A DNA stretch of 64,000 nt from Siphonodentalium dalli (taxonomy: Eukaryota > Mollusca > Scaphopoda > Gadilida > Siphonodentaliidae). The stretch spans positions 88,404,983-88,468,982 of the forward strand of contig CP136061.1 of assembly GCA_032622095.1 (NCBI GenBank), given 5' to 3'. The position numbers and the translations under genes were made by a program. The notes beneath the pieces were generated by a model. The model had not been told where the DNA came from, did not search any database, and saw nothing but the letters and a program-made list of their open reading frames with translations. Below are positions 1 through 14,600 of this stretch, one piece after another; the first letter of the stretch is position 1; every line of letters starts with the position of its first letter.

Positions 1-2714
1 GGCGTTTCATGATGACCAAACGTGTTCACTCTGGCGTTCCGTGATTACCAAATGTGTCCACTCTGGCGTTCCATGATGACCAAATGTGTTCACTCTGGTG
101 TTTCATGATGACCAAATGTGTTCACTCTGGCGTTCCATGATTACCAAATGTGTTCACTTTGGCGTTCCATGATTACCAAATGTGTTCACTCTGGCGTTCC
201 GCGATTGCCAAATGTGTTCACTCTGGCGTTCCATGATGACCATATGTGTTCATTGTGACGTTCCATGATGACCATAGGTGTTCGTTATGACGTCCCATTG
301 ATGACCAAATGTGTTCACTCTGGCGTTCCATGATGACCAAATGTGTTCACTCTGGCGTTTCATGAAGACCAAATGTGTTCACTCTGGCGTTCCATGTTGA
401 CCAAATGTGTTCACTCTGGCGTTTCATAAAGACCAAATGTGTTCACTCTGGCGTTCCATGATATCCAAATGTGTTCACTTTTGCGTTCCACGAAGACCAA
501 ATGTATTCACTCTGGCGTTCAATGATGACCAAATATGTTCATTATGGCGTCCATTGATGACCAAATGGGTTCACTCTGGCGTTCCACGATGACCAAATGT
601 GTTCACTCTGGCGTTCCGTGATGACCAAATGTGTTCACTCTGGCGCTCCATGATGAACAAATGTGTTCACTCTGGCGTTCCTGATGACCAAATGTGTTCA
701 CTATGGCGTTCCATGATGACCATATGTGTTCATTCTGGCGTTCCATGATTACCAAATGTGTTCACTCTGGCGTTCCATGATAATCAAATGTGTTCACTCT
801 GGCGTTCCTGATGACCAAATGTGTTCACTATGGCGTTCCATGATGACCAAATGTGTTCACTCTGGCGTTTCATGATGACCTTATGTGTTCACTCTGGCGT
901 TTCATGATGACCAAATGTGTTCAATCTGGCGTTCTATGCTAACCAAATGTGTTAACTCTGGCGTTTCATGATGACCAAATGTGTTCACTCTGGCGTTCCA
1001 TGATGAACAAATGTGTTCACTCTGGCTTTCCATGATTACCAAATGTGTTCACTATGGCGTTCCATGATGACCAAATGTGTTCACTCTGGCGTTCAATGAT
1101 AACCAAATGTGTTCACTCTGGTGTTTCATGATGACCAAATGTGTTCACTCTGGCGTTCCATGATGACCAAATGTGTTCACTCTGGCGTTCCATGATGACC
1201 AAATGTGTTCACTCTGGCGTTCAATTGTGACCAAATATGTTCACTCTGGCGTCCAGTGATGACCTTATGTGTTTATTATGACGTTCCACGATGACCATAT
1301 GTGTTCATTATGACGTTCCATTGATGACCAAATGTGTTCACACTGTGTTTCATGATGACCAGATGTGTTCACTCTGGCGTCCATTGATGACCATATGTGT
1401 TCATTATGACGTTCCAGTGATGACCAAATGTGTTCACTCTGCGTTTCATGATGACCATATGTGTTCAATCTGGCGTTCCAGGATGACCAAATGTGTTTAC
1501 TGTGGCGTTCCGTGGTGAACAAATGTGTTCACTCTGGCGTTCCATGATGACCAAATGTGTTCACTCTGGCGTTCAATGATAACCAAATGTGTTCACTCTG
1601 GCGTTCCGTGATGAACAAATGTGTTCACTCTGGTGTTTCATGATTACCAAATGTGTTCACTCTGGCGTTCCATGATGACCAAATGTGTTCACTCTGGCGT
1701 TCAATGATAACCAAATGTGTTCACTCTGGTGTTTCATGATGACCAAATATGTTCACTCTGGCGTTCAATGGTGACCAAATATGTTCACTCTGGCGTCCAT
1801 TGATGACCTTATGTGTTCATTATGACGTTCCATGATGACCATATATGTTCATTATGACGTTCCATTGATGACCAAATGTGTTCACTCTGCGTTTCATGAT
1901 GACCATATGTGTTCACTCTGGTGTTTCATGATGACCAGATGTGTTCACTCTGCGTTTCATGATGACCAGATGCGTTCACTCTGGTGTTTCATGATGACCA
2001 CATGTGTTCACTCTGGCGTTCAATGATGACCAAATATGTTCACTCTGGTGTCCATTGATGACCTTATGTGTTCATTAAGACGTTCGATGATGACCATATA
2101 TGTTCATTATGACGTTTCATGATGACCAATGTGTTCACTCTGACGTTCCATGATGACCAAATGTGTTCACTCTGGCGTTCCATGATGACCAAATGTGTTC
2201 ACTCTGGCGTTCCTGATGACCAAATGTGTTCACTCTGGCGTTCCATGATGACCATATGTGTTCACTCTGGCGTTCAATGATTACCAAATATGTTCACTCT
2301 GGCGTTCCATGATAACCAAATGTGTTCACTCTGGCGTTCCATGATGACCAAACGTGTTCACTCTGGCGTTCAATGATAACAAAATGTGTTCACTCTGGCG
2401 TTTCATGATGACCTTATGTGTTCACTCTGGCGTTTCATGATGACCAAATGTGTTCACTCTGGCGTTCAATGCTAACCAAATGTGTTCACTCTGGCGTTTC
2501 ATGATGACCAAATGTGTTCACTCTGGCGTTCCATGATGAACAAATGTGTTCACTCTGGCGTTCCATGATTACCAAATGTGTTCACTATGGCGTTCCATGA
2601 TGACCAAATGTGTTCACTCTGGCGTTCAATGATAACCAAATGTGTTCACTCTGGTGTTTTATGATGACCAAATGTGTTCACTCTGGTGTTCCATGATGAC
2701 CAAATGTGTTCACT

Positions 2715-5700
2715 CTGGAGTTCAATGATGACCAAATATGTTCACTCTGGCGTCCATTGATGACCTTATGTGTTCATTATGAGGTTCCATTGATGACCCT
2801 ATGTGTTCACTATGACGTTCCATTGATGACCAAATGTGTTCACTCTGCGTTTCATGATGACCATATGTGTTCACTCTGGTGTTTCATGATGACCAAATGT
2901 GTTCACTCTGGCGTTCAATGATGACCAAATATGTTCACTCTGGTGTCCATTGATGACCTTATGTGTTCACTATGACGTTCCATGATGACCATATCTGTTC
3001 ATTATGACGTTCCATTGATGACCAAATGTGTTCACTCTGCGTTTCATGATGACCATATGTGTTCACTCTGGTGTTTCATGATGACCAAATGTGTTCACTC
3101 TGGCGTTCAATGATGACAAAATATGTTGACTCTGGCGTTCAATGATGACAAAATATATTGACTCTGGCGTTTCATGATGACCAAATGTGTTCACTCTGGC
3201 GTTTCATGATGACCAAACGTGTTCACTCTGGCGTTCGTGATTACCAAATGTGTCCACTCTGGCGTTCCATGATGACCAAATGTGTTCACTCTAGTGTTTC
3301 ATGATGACCAAATGTGTTCACTCTGGCGTTCCATGATTACCAAATGTGTTCACTCTGGCGTTACATGATTACCTAATGTGTTCACTCTGGCGTTCCACGA
3401 TTGCCAAATGTGTTCACTCTGGCGTTCCATGATGACCTTATGTGTTCATTGTGACGTTCCATGATGACCATAGGTGTTCGTTATGACGTCCCATTGATGA
3501 CCAAATGTGTTCACTCTGGCGTTCCATGATGACCAAATGTGTTCACTCTGGCGTTTCATGAAGACCAAATGTGTTCACTCTGGCGTTCCATGTTGACCAA
3601 ATGATTTCACTCTGGCGTTTCATGAAGACCAAATGTGTTCACTCTGGCGTTCCATGATAACCAAATGTGTTCACTTTTGCGTTCCACGAAGACCAAATGT
3701 ATTCACTCTGGCGTTCAATGATGACCAAATATGTTCATTATGGCGTCCATTGATGACCAAATGGGTTCACCCTGGCGTTCCACGATGACCAAATGTGTTC
3801 ACTCTGGCGTTCCATGATGACCAAATGTGTTCACTCTGGCGCTCCATGATGAACAAATGTGTTCACTCTGGCGTTCCTGATGACCAAATGTGTTCACTAT
3901 GCCGTTCCATGATGACCATATGTGTTCACTCTGGCGTTCCATGATTACCAAATGTGTTCACTCTGGCGTTCCATGATAACCAAATGTGTTCACTCTGGCG
4001 TTCCATGATGACCAAATGTGTTCACTCTGGCGTTCAATGATGACCAAATGTGTTCACTCTGGCGTTTCATGATGACCTTATGTGTTCACTCTGGCGTTTC
4101 ATGATGACCAAATGTGTTCACTCTGGCGTTCTATGCTAACCAAATGTGTTAACTCTGGCGTTTCATGATGACCAAATGTGTTCACTCTGGCGTTCCATGA
4201 TTACCAAATGTGTTCACTATGGCGTTCCATGATGACCAAATGTGTTCACTCTGGCGTTCAATGATTACCAAATGTGTTCACTCTGGCGTTCTATGATGAC
4301 CAAATGTGTTCACTCTGGCGTTCAATGATGGCCAAATGTGTTCACTCTGGCGTTTCATGATGACCTTATGTGTTCACTCTGGCGTTTCATGATGACCAAA
4401 TGTGTTCACTCTGGCGTTCTATGCTAACCAAATGTGTTAACTCTGGCGTTTCATGATGACCAAATGTGTTCACTCTGGCGTTCCATGATGAACAAATGTG
4501 TTCACTCTGGCGTTCCATGATTACCAAATGTGTTCACTATGGCGTTCAATGATGACCAAATATGTTCACTCTGGCGTCCATTGATGACCTTATGTGTTCA
4601 TTATGAGGTTCCATTGATGACCCTATGTGTTCACTATGACGTTCCATTGATGACCAAATGTGTTCACTCTGCGTTTCATGATGACCATATGTGTTCACTC
4701 TGGTGTTTCATGATGACCAAATGTGTTCACTCTGGCGTTCAATGATGACCAAATATGTTCACTCTGGTGTCCATTGATGACCTTATGTGTTCACTATGAC
4801 GTTCCATGATGACCATATCTGTTCATTATGACGTTCCATTGATGACCAAATGTGTTCACTCTGCGTTTCATGATGACCATATGTGTTCACTCTGGTGTTT
4901 CATGATGACCAAATGTGTTCACTCTGGCGTTCAATGATGACAAAATATGTTGACTCTGGCGTTCAATGATGACAAAATATATTGACTCTGGCGTTTCATG
5001 ATGACCAAATGTGTTCACTCTGGCGTTTCATGATGACCAAACGTGTTCACTCTGGCGTTCGTGATTACCAAATGTGTCCACTCTGGCGTTCCATGATGAC
5101 CAAATGTGTTCACTCTAGTGTTTCATGATGACCAAATGTGTTCACTCTGGCGTTCCATGATTACCAAATGTGTTCACTCTGGCGTTACATGATTACCTAA
5201 TGTGTTCACTCTGGCGTTCCACGATTGCCAAATGTGTTCACTCTGGCGTTCCATGATGACCTTGTGTGTTCATTGTGACGTTCCATGATGACCATAGGTG
5301 TTCGTTATGACGTCCCATTGATGACCAAATGTGTTCACTCTGGCGTTCCATGATGACCAAATGTGTTCACTCTGGCGTTTCATGAAGACCAAATGTGTTC
5401 ACTCTGGCGTTCCATGTTGACCAAATGATTTCACTCTGGCGTTTCATGAAGACCAAATGTGTTCACTCTGGCGTTCCATGATAACCAAATGTGTTCACTT
5501 TTGCGTTCCACGAAGACCAAATGTATTCACTCTGGCGTTCAATGATGACCAAATATGTTCATTATGGCGTCCATTGATGACCAAATGGGTTCACCCTGGC
5601 GTTCCACGATGACCAAATGTGTTCACTCTGGCGTTCCATGATGACCAAATGTGTTCACTCTGGCGCTCCATGATGAACAAATGTGTTCACTCTGGCGTTC

Positions 5701-6362
5701 CTGATGACCAAATGTGTTCACTATGCCGTTCCATGATGACCATATGTGTTCACTCTGGCGTTCCATGATTACCAAATGTGTTCACTCTGGCGTTCCATGA
5801 TAACCAAATGTGTTCACTCTGGCGTTCCATGATGACCAAATGTGTTCACTCTGGCGTTCAATGATGACCAAATGTGTTCACTCTGGCGTTTCATGATGAC
5901 CTTATGTGTTCACTCTGGCGTTTCATGATGACCAAATGTGTTCACTCTGGCGTTCTATGCTAACCAAATGTGTTAACTCTGGCGTTTCATGATGACCAAA
6001 TGTGTTCACTCTGGCGTTCCATGATTACCAAATGTGTTCACTATGGCGTTCCATGATGACCAAATGTGTTCACTCTGGCGTTCAATGATTACCAAATGTG
6101 TTCACTCTGGCGTTCTATGATGACCAAATGTGTTCACTCTGGCGTTCAATGATGGCCAAATGTGTTCACTCTGGCGTTTCATGATGACCTTATGTGTTCA
6201 CTCTGGCGTTTCATGATGACCAAATGTGTTCACTCTGGCGTTCTATGCTAACCAAATGTGTTAACTCTGGCGTTTCATGATGACCAAATGTGTTCACTCT
6301 GGCGTTCCATGATGAACAAATGTGTTCACTCTGGCGTTCCATGATTACCAAATGTGTTCACT
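2715..6362 (+). repeat. Tandem pair of 1,824-bp higher-order repeats
   Basis: Two adjacent blocks, about 2,715-4,538 and 4,539-6,362, carry the same order of variant monomers at an exact offset of 1,824 bp (57 x 32). Shared landmarks include ACAAAATATATTG at 3,148 and 4,972, and the rare GACCAAATGATTTCACTC variant near 3,595 and 5,419. The agreement of rare variants shows duplication of a block of 57 monomers, not monomer-by-monomer growth. Confidence 0.85.
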
Positions 6363-8689
6363 ATGGCGTTCCATGATGACCAAATGTGTTCACTCTGGCG
6401 TTCAATGATTACCAAATGTGTTCACTATGGCGTTCAATGATTACCAAATGTGTTCACTCTGGCGTTCCATGATGACCAAATGTGTTCACTCTGGCGTTCA
6501 ATGATGACCAAATGTGTTCACTCTGGCGTTTCATGATGACCTTATGTGTTCACTCTGGCGTTTCATGATGACCAAATGTGTTCACTCTGGCGTTCTATGC
6601 TAACCAAATGTGTTAACTCTGGCGTTTCATGATGACCAAATGTGTTCACTCTGGCGTTCCATGATGAACAAATGTGTTCACTCTGGCGTTCCATGATTAC
6701 CAAATGTGTTCACTATGGCGTTCCATGATGACCAAATGTGTTCAATCTGGCGTTCAATGATAACCAAATGTGTTCACTCTGGTGTTTCATGATGACCAAA
6801 TGTTTTCACTCTGGCATTCCATGATGACCAAATGTGTTCACTCTGGCGTTCAATGATGACCAAATGTGTTTACTCTGGCGTTTCATGATGACCTTATGTG
6901 TTCACTCTGGCGTTTCATGATGACCAAATGTGTTCACTCTGGCGTTCTATGCTAACCAAATGTGTTAACTCTGGCGTTTCATGATGACCAAATGTGTTCA
7001 TTCTGGCGTTCCATGATGAACAAATGTGTTCACTCTGGCGTTCCATGATTACCAAATGTGTTCACTATGGCGTTCCATGATGACCAAATGTGTTCACTCT
7101 GGCGTTCAATGATTACCAAATGTGTTCACTATGGCGTTCCATGATGACCAAATGTGTTCACTCTGGCGTTCAATGATTACCAAATGTGTTCACTCTGGCG
7201 TTCCATGATGACCAAATGTGTTCACTCTGGCGTTCAATGATGACCAAATGTGTTCACTATGGCGTTTCATGATGACCCTATGTGTTCACTCTGGCGTTTC
7301 ATGATGACCAAATGTGTTCACTCTGGCGTTCTATGCTAACCAAATGTGTTAACTATGGCGTTTCATGATGACCAAATGTGTTCACTCTGGCGTTCCATGG
7401 TGAACAAATGTGTTCACTCTGGCGTTCCATGATTACCAAATGTGTTCACTATGGCGTTCCATGATGACCAAATGTGTTCACTCTCGCGTTCAATGATAAC
7501 CAAATGTGTTCACTCTGGTGTTTTATGATGACCAAATGTGTTCACTCTGGTGTTCCATGATGACCAAATGTGTTCACTCTGGCGTTCAATGATGACCAAA
7601 TATGTTCACTCTGGCGTCCATTGATGACCTTATGTGTTCATTATGACGTTCCATTGGTGACCCTATGTGTTCACTATGACGTTCCATTGATGATCAAATG
7701 TGTTCACTCTGCGTTTCATGATGACCATATGTGTTCACTCTGGCGTTCCATGATGACCAAATGTGTTCACTCTGGCGTTCAACGATAACCAAATGTGTTC
7801 ACTCTGGTGTTTCACGATGACCAAATATGTTCACTCTGGCGTTCAATGGTGATCAAATATGTTCATTATGACGTTCCATGATGACCTTATGTGTTCATTA
7901 TGACGTTCCATGATGACCATATATGTTCATTATGACGTTCCATGATGACCAAATGTGTTCACTCTGGTGTTCCATGATGACCAAATGTGTTCACTCTGGC
8001 GTTCAATGATGACCAAATATGTTCACTCTGGCGTCCATTGATGACCTTATGTGTTCATTATCACGTTCGATGGTGTCCATATGTGTTCATTATGACGTTT
8101 CATGATGACCAATGTGTTCACTCTGACGTTCCATGATGACCAAATATGTTCACTCTGGCGTTCCATGATGACCAAATGTGTTCACTCTGGCGTTCCTGAT
8201 GACGAAATGTGTTCACTCTGGCGTTCCATGATGACCATATGTGTTCACTCTGGCGTTCAATGATTACCAAATATGTTCACTCTGGCGTTCCATGATAACC
8301 AAATGTGTTCACTCTGGCGTTCCATGATGACCAAACGTGTTCACTCTGGCGTTCAATGATAACAAAATGTGTTCAGTCTGGCGTTTCATGATGACCTTAT
8401 GTGTTCACTCTGGCGTTTCATGATGACCAAATGTGTTCACTCTGGCGTTCAATGCTAACCAAATGTGTTCACTCTGGCGGTTCATGATGACCAGATGTGT
8501 GCACTCTGGCGTTCCATGATGAACAAATGTGTTCACTCTGGCGTTCCATGATTACCAAATGTATTCACTCTGGCGTTCAATGATAACCAAATGTGTTCAC
8601 TCTGGTGTTTCATGATGACCAAATGTGTTCACTCTGGCGCTCCATGATGACCAAATGTGTTCACTCTGGCGCTCCATGATGACCAAATG

Positions 8690-11600
8690 TGTTCACTCTG
8701 GCGTTCAATGATGACCAAATATGTTCACTCTGGCGTCCATTGATGACCTTATGTGTTCATTATGACGTTCCATTGATGACCTTATGTGTTCACTATGACC
8801 TTCCATTGATGACCAAATGTGTACATTCTGCGTTTCATGATGACCATATGTGTTCACTCTAGTGTTTCATGATGACCAAATGTGTTCACTCTGGCGTTCA
8901 ATGATGACCAAATATGTTCACTCTGGTGTCCATTGATGACCTTATGTGTTCACTATGACGTTCCATGATGACCATATCTGTTCATTATGACGTTCCATTG
9001 ATGACCAAATGTGTTCACTCTGCGTTTCATGATGACCATATGTGTTCACTCTGGTGTTTCATGATGACCAAATGTGTTCACTCTGGCGTTCAATGATGAC
9101 AAAATATGTTGACTCTGGCGTTCAATGATGACAAAATATATTGACTCTGGCGTTTCATGATGACCAAATGTGTTCACTCTGGCGTTTCATGATGACCAAA
9201 CGTGTTCACTCTGGCGTTCGTGATTACCAAATGTGTCCACTCTGGCGTTCCATGATGACCAAATGTGTTCACTCTAGTGTTTCATGATGACCAAATGTGT
9301 TCACTCTGGCGTTCCATGATTACCAAATGTGTTCACTCTGGCGTTCCATGATTACCTAATGTGTTCACTCTGGCGTTCCACGATTGCCAAATGTGTTCAC
9401 TCTGGCGTTCCATGATGACCTTATGTGTTCATTGTGACGTTCCATGATGACCATAGGTGTTCGTTATGACGTCCCATTGATGACCAAATGTGTTCACTCT
9501 GGCGTTCCATGATGACCAAATGTGTTCACTCTGGCGTTTCATGAAGACCAAATGTGTTCACTCTGGCGTTCCATGTTGACCAAATGATTTCACTCTGGCG
9601 TTTCATGAAGACCAAATGTGTTCACTCTGGCGTTCCATGATAACCAAATGTGTTCACTTTTGCGTTCCACGAAGACCAAATGTATTCACTCTGGCGTTCA
9701 ATGATGACCAAATATGTTCATTATGGCGTCCATTGATGACCAAATGGGTTCACCCTGGCGTTCCACGATGACCAAATGTGTTCACTCTGGCGTTCCATGA
9801 TGACCAACTGTGTTCACTCTGGCGCTCCATGATGAACAAATGTGTTCACTCTGGCGTTCCTGATGACCAAATGTGTTCACTATGCCGTTCCATGATGACC
9901 ATATGTGTTCACTCTGGCGTTCCATGATTACCAAATGTGTTCACTCTGGCGTTCCATGATAACCAAATGTGTTCACTCTGGCGTTCCATGATGACCAAAT
10001 GTGTTCACTCTGGCGTTCAATGATGACCAAATGTGTTCACTCTGGCGTTTCATGATGACCTTATGTGTTCACTCTGGCGTTTCATGATGACCAAATGTGT
10101 TCACTCTGGCGTTCTATGCTAACCAAATGTGTTAACTCTGGCGTTTCATGATGACCAAATGTGTTCACTCTGGCGTTCCATGGTGAACAAATGTGTTCAC
10201 TCTGGCGTTCCATGATTACCAAATGTGTTCACTATGGCGTTCCATGATGACCAAATGTGTTCACTCTGGCGTTCAATGATTACCAAATGTGTTCACTCTG
10301 GCGTTCCATGATGACCAAATGTGTTCACTCTGGCGTTCAATGATGACCAAATGTGTTCACTCTGGCGTTTCATGATGACCTTATGTGTTCACTCTGGCGT
10401 TTCATGATGACCAAATGTGTTCACTCTGGCGTTCTATGCTAACCAAATGTGTTAACTCTGGCGTTTCATGATGACCAAATGTGTTCACTCTGGCGTTCCA
10501 TGATGAACAAATGTGTTTACTCTGGCGTTCCATGATTACCAAATGTGTTCACTATGGCGTTCCATGATGACCAAATGTGTTCACTCTGGCGTTCAATGAT
10601 TACCAAATGTGTTCACTATGGCGTTCCATGATGACCAAATGTGTTCACTCTGGCGTTCAATGATTACCAAATGTGTTCACTCTGGCGTTCCATGATGACC
10701 AAATGTGTTCACTCTGGCGTTCAATGATGACCAAATGTGTTCACTCTGGCGTTTCATGATGACCTTATGTGTTCACTCTGGCGTTTCATGATGACCAAAT
10801 GTTTCACTCTGGCGTTCTATGCTAACCAAATGTGTTAACTCTGGCGTTTCATGATGACCAAATGTGTTCACTCTGGCGTTCCATGATGAACAAATGTGTT
10901 CACTCTGGCGTTCCATGATTACCAAATGTGTTCACTATGGCGTTCCATGATGACCAAATGTGTTCACTCTGGCGTTCAATGATAACCAAATGTGTTCACT
11001 CTGGTGTTTCATGATGACCAAATGTGTTCACTCTGGCGTTCCATGATGACCAAATGTGTTCACTCTGGCGTTCAATGATGACCAAATGTGTTCACTCTGG
11101 CGTTTCATGATGACCTTATGTGTTCACTCTGGCGTTTCATGATGACCAAATGTGTTCACTCTGGCGTTCTATGCTAACCAAATGTGTTAACTCTGGCGTT
11201 TCATGATGACCAAATGTGTTCACTCTGGCGTTCCATGATGAACAAATGTGTTCACTCTGGCGTTCCATGATTACCAAATGTGTTCACTATGGCGTTCCAT
11301 GATGACCAAATGTGTTCACTCTGGCGTTCAATGATTACCAAATGTGTTCACTATGGCGTTCCATGATGACCAAATGTGTTCACTCTGGCGTTCAATGATT
11401 ACCAAATGTGTTCACTCTGGCGTTCCATGATGACCAAATGTGTTCACTCTGGCGTTCAATGATGACCAAATGTGTTCACTCTGGCGTTTCATGATGACCT
11501 TATGTGTTCACTCTGGCGTTTCATGATGACCAAATGTGTTCACTCTGGCGTTCTATGCTAACCACATGTGTTAACTATGGCGTTTCATGATGACCAAATG

Positions 11601-14600
11601 TGTTCACTCTGGCGTTCCATGATGAACAAATGTGTTCACTCTGGCGTTCCATGATTACCAAATGTGTTCACTATGGCGTTCCATGATGACCAAATGTGTT
11701 CACTCTGGCGTTCAATGATAACCAAATGTGTTCACTCTGGTGTTTCATGATGACCAAATGTGTTCACTCTGGCGTTCCATGATGACCAAATGTGTTCACT
11801 CTGGCGTTCCATGATGACCAAATGTGTTCACTCTGGCGTTCAATTGTGACCAAATATGTTCACTCTGGCGTCCAGTGATGACCTTATGTGTTCATTATGA
11901 CGTTCCACGATGACCATATGTGTTCATTATGACGTTCCATTGATGACCAAATGTGTTCACTCTGTGTTTCATGATGACCAGATGTGTTCAATCTGGCGTT
12001 CCAGGATGACCAAATGTGTTTACTGTGGCGTTCCGTGGTGAACAAATGTGTTCACTCTGGCGTTCCATGATGACCAAATGTGTTCATTCTGGCGTTCAAT
12101 GATGACCAAATGTGTTCACTCTGGCGTTCCGTGATGAACAAATGTGTTCACTCTGGTGTTTCATGATTACCAAATGTGTTCACTCTGGCGTTCCATGATG
12201 ACCAAATGTGTTCACTCTGGCGTTCAATGATAACCAAATGTGTTCACTCTGGTGTTTCACGATGACCAAATATGTTCACTCTGGCGTTCAATGGTGACCA
12301 AATATGTTCACTCTGGCGTCCATTGATGACCTTATGTGTTCATTATGACGTTCCATGATGACCATATATGTTCATTATGACGTTCCATTGATGACCAAAT
12401 GTGTTCACTCTGCGTTTCATGATGACCATATGTGTTCACTCTGGTGTTTCATGATGACCAGATGTGTTCACTCTGCGTTTCATGATGACCAGATGTGTTC
12501 ACTCTGGTGTTTCATGATGACCACATGTGTTCACTCTGGCGTTCAATGATGACCAAATATGTTCACTCTGGTGTCCATTGATGACCTCATGTGTTCATTA
12601 AGACGTTCGATGATGACCATATGTGTTCATTATGACGTTTCATGATGACCAATGTGTTCACTCTGACGTTCCATGATGACCAAATGTGTTCACTCTGTCG
12701 TTCCATGATGACCAAATGTGTTCACTCTGGCGTTCCTGATGACCAAATGTGTTCACTCTGGCGTTCCATGATGACCATATGTGTTCACTCTGGCGTTCAT
12801 TGATTACCAAATATGTTCACTCTGGCGTTCCGTGATGACCAAACGTGTTCACTCTGGCGTTCAATGATAACAAAATGTGTTCACTCTGGCGTTTCATGAT
12901 AACCTTATGTGTTCACTCTGGCGTTTCATGATGACCAAATGTGTTCACTCTGGCGTTCAATGCTAACCAAATGTGTTCACTCTGGCGTTTCATGATGACC
13001 AAATGTGTTCACTCTGGCGTTTCATGATGACCAAATGTGTTCACTCTGGCGTTCCATGATGAACAAATGTGTTCACTCTGGCGTTCCATGATTACCAAAT
13101 ATGTTCACTATGGCGTTCCATGATGACCAAATATGTTCACTCTGGCGTTCAATGATAACCAAATGTGTTCACTCTGGTGTTTTATGATGACCAAATGTGT
13201 TCACTCTGGTGTTCCATGATGACCAAATGTGTTCACTCTGGCGTTCAATGATGACCAAATATGTTCACTCTGGCGTCCATTGATGACCTTATGTGTTCAT
13301 TATGACGTTCCATTGATGACCCTATGTGTTCACTATGACGTTCCATTGATGACCAAATGTGTTCAATCTGCGTTTCATGATGACCATATGTATTCACTCT
13401 GGTCTTTCGTGATGACCAAATGTGTTCACTCTGGCGTTCAATGATAACCAAATATGTTCACTCTGGTGTCCATTGATGACCTTATGTGTTCACTATGACG
13501 TTACATGATGACCATATCTGTTCATTATGACGTTCCATTGATGACCAAATGTGTTCACTCTGCGTTTCATGATGACCATATGTGTTCACTCTGGTGTTTC
13601 ATGATGACCAAATGTGTTCACTCTGGCGTTCAATGATGACAAAATATGTTGACTCTGGCGTTCAATGATGACAAAATATATTGACTCTGGCGTTTCATGT
13701 TGACCAAATGTGTTCACTCTGGCGTTTCATTATGACCAAACGTGTTCACTCTGGCGTTCGTGATTACCAAATGTGTCCACTCTGGCGTTCCATGATGACC
13801 AAATGTGTTCACTCTGGTGTTTGATGATGACCAAATGTGTTCACTCTGGCGTTCCATGATTACCAAATGTGTTCACTCTGGCGTTCCATGATTACCTAAA
13901 GTGTTCACTCTGGCGTTCCACGATTGCCAAATGTGTTCACTCTGGCGTTCCATGATGACCTTATGTGTTCATTGTGACGTTCCATGATGACCATAGGTGT
14001 TCGTTATGACGTCCCATTGATGACCAAATGTGTTCACTCTGGCGTTCCATGATGACCAAATGTGTTCACTCTGGCGTTTCATGAAGACCAAATGTGTTCA
14101 CTCTGGCGTTCCATGTTGACCAAATGTGTTCACTCTGGCGTTTCATGAAGACCAAATGTGTTCACTCTGGCGTTCCATGATAACCAAATGTGTTCACTTA
14201 TGCGTTCCACGAAGACCAAATGTATTCACTATGGCGTTCAATGATGACCAAATATGTTCATTATGGCGTCCATTGATGACCAAATGGGTTCACTCTGGTG
14301 TTTCATGATTACCAAATGTGTTCACTCTGGCGTTCCATGATGACCAAATGTGTTCACTCTGGCGTTCAATGTTAACCAAATGTGTTCACTCTGGTGTTTC
14401 ATGATGACCAAATATGTTCACTCTGGCGTTCAATGGTGACCATATATGTTCACTCTGGCATCCATTGATGACCTTATGTGTTCATTATGACGTTCCATGA
14501 TGACCATATATGTTCATTATGACGTTCCATTGATGACCAAATGTGTTCACTCTGCGTTTCATGATGACCATATGTGTTCACTCTGGTGTTTCATGATGAC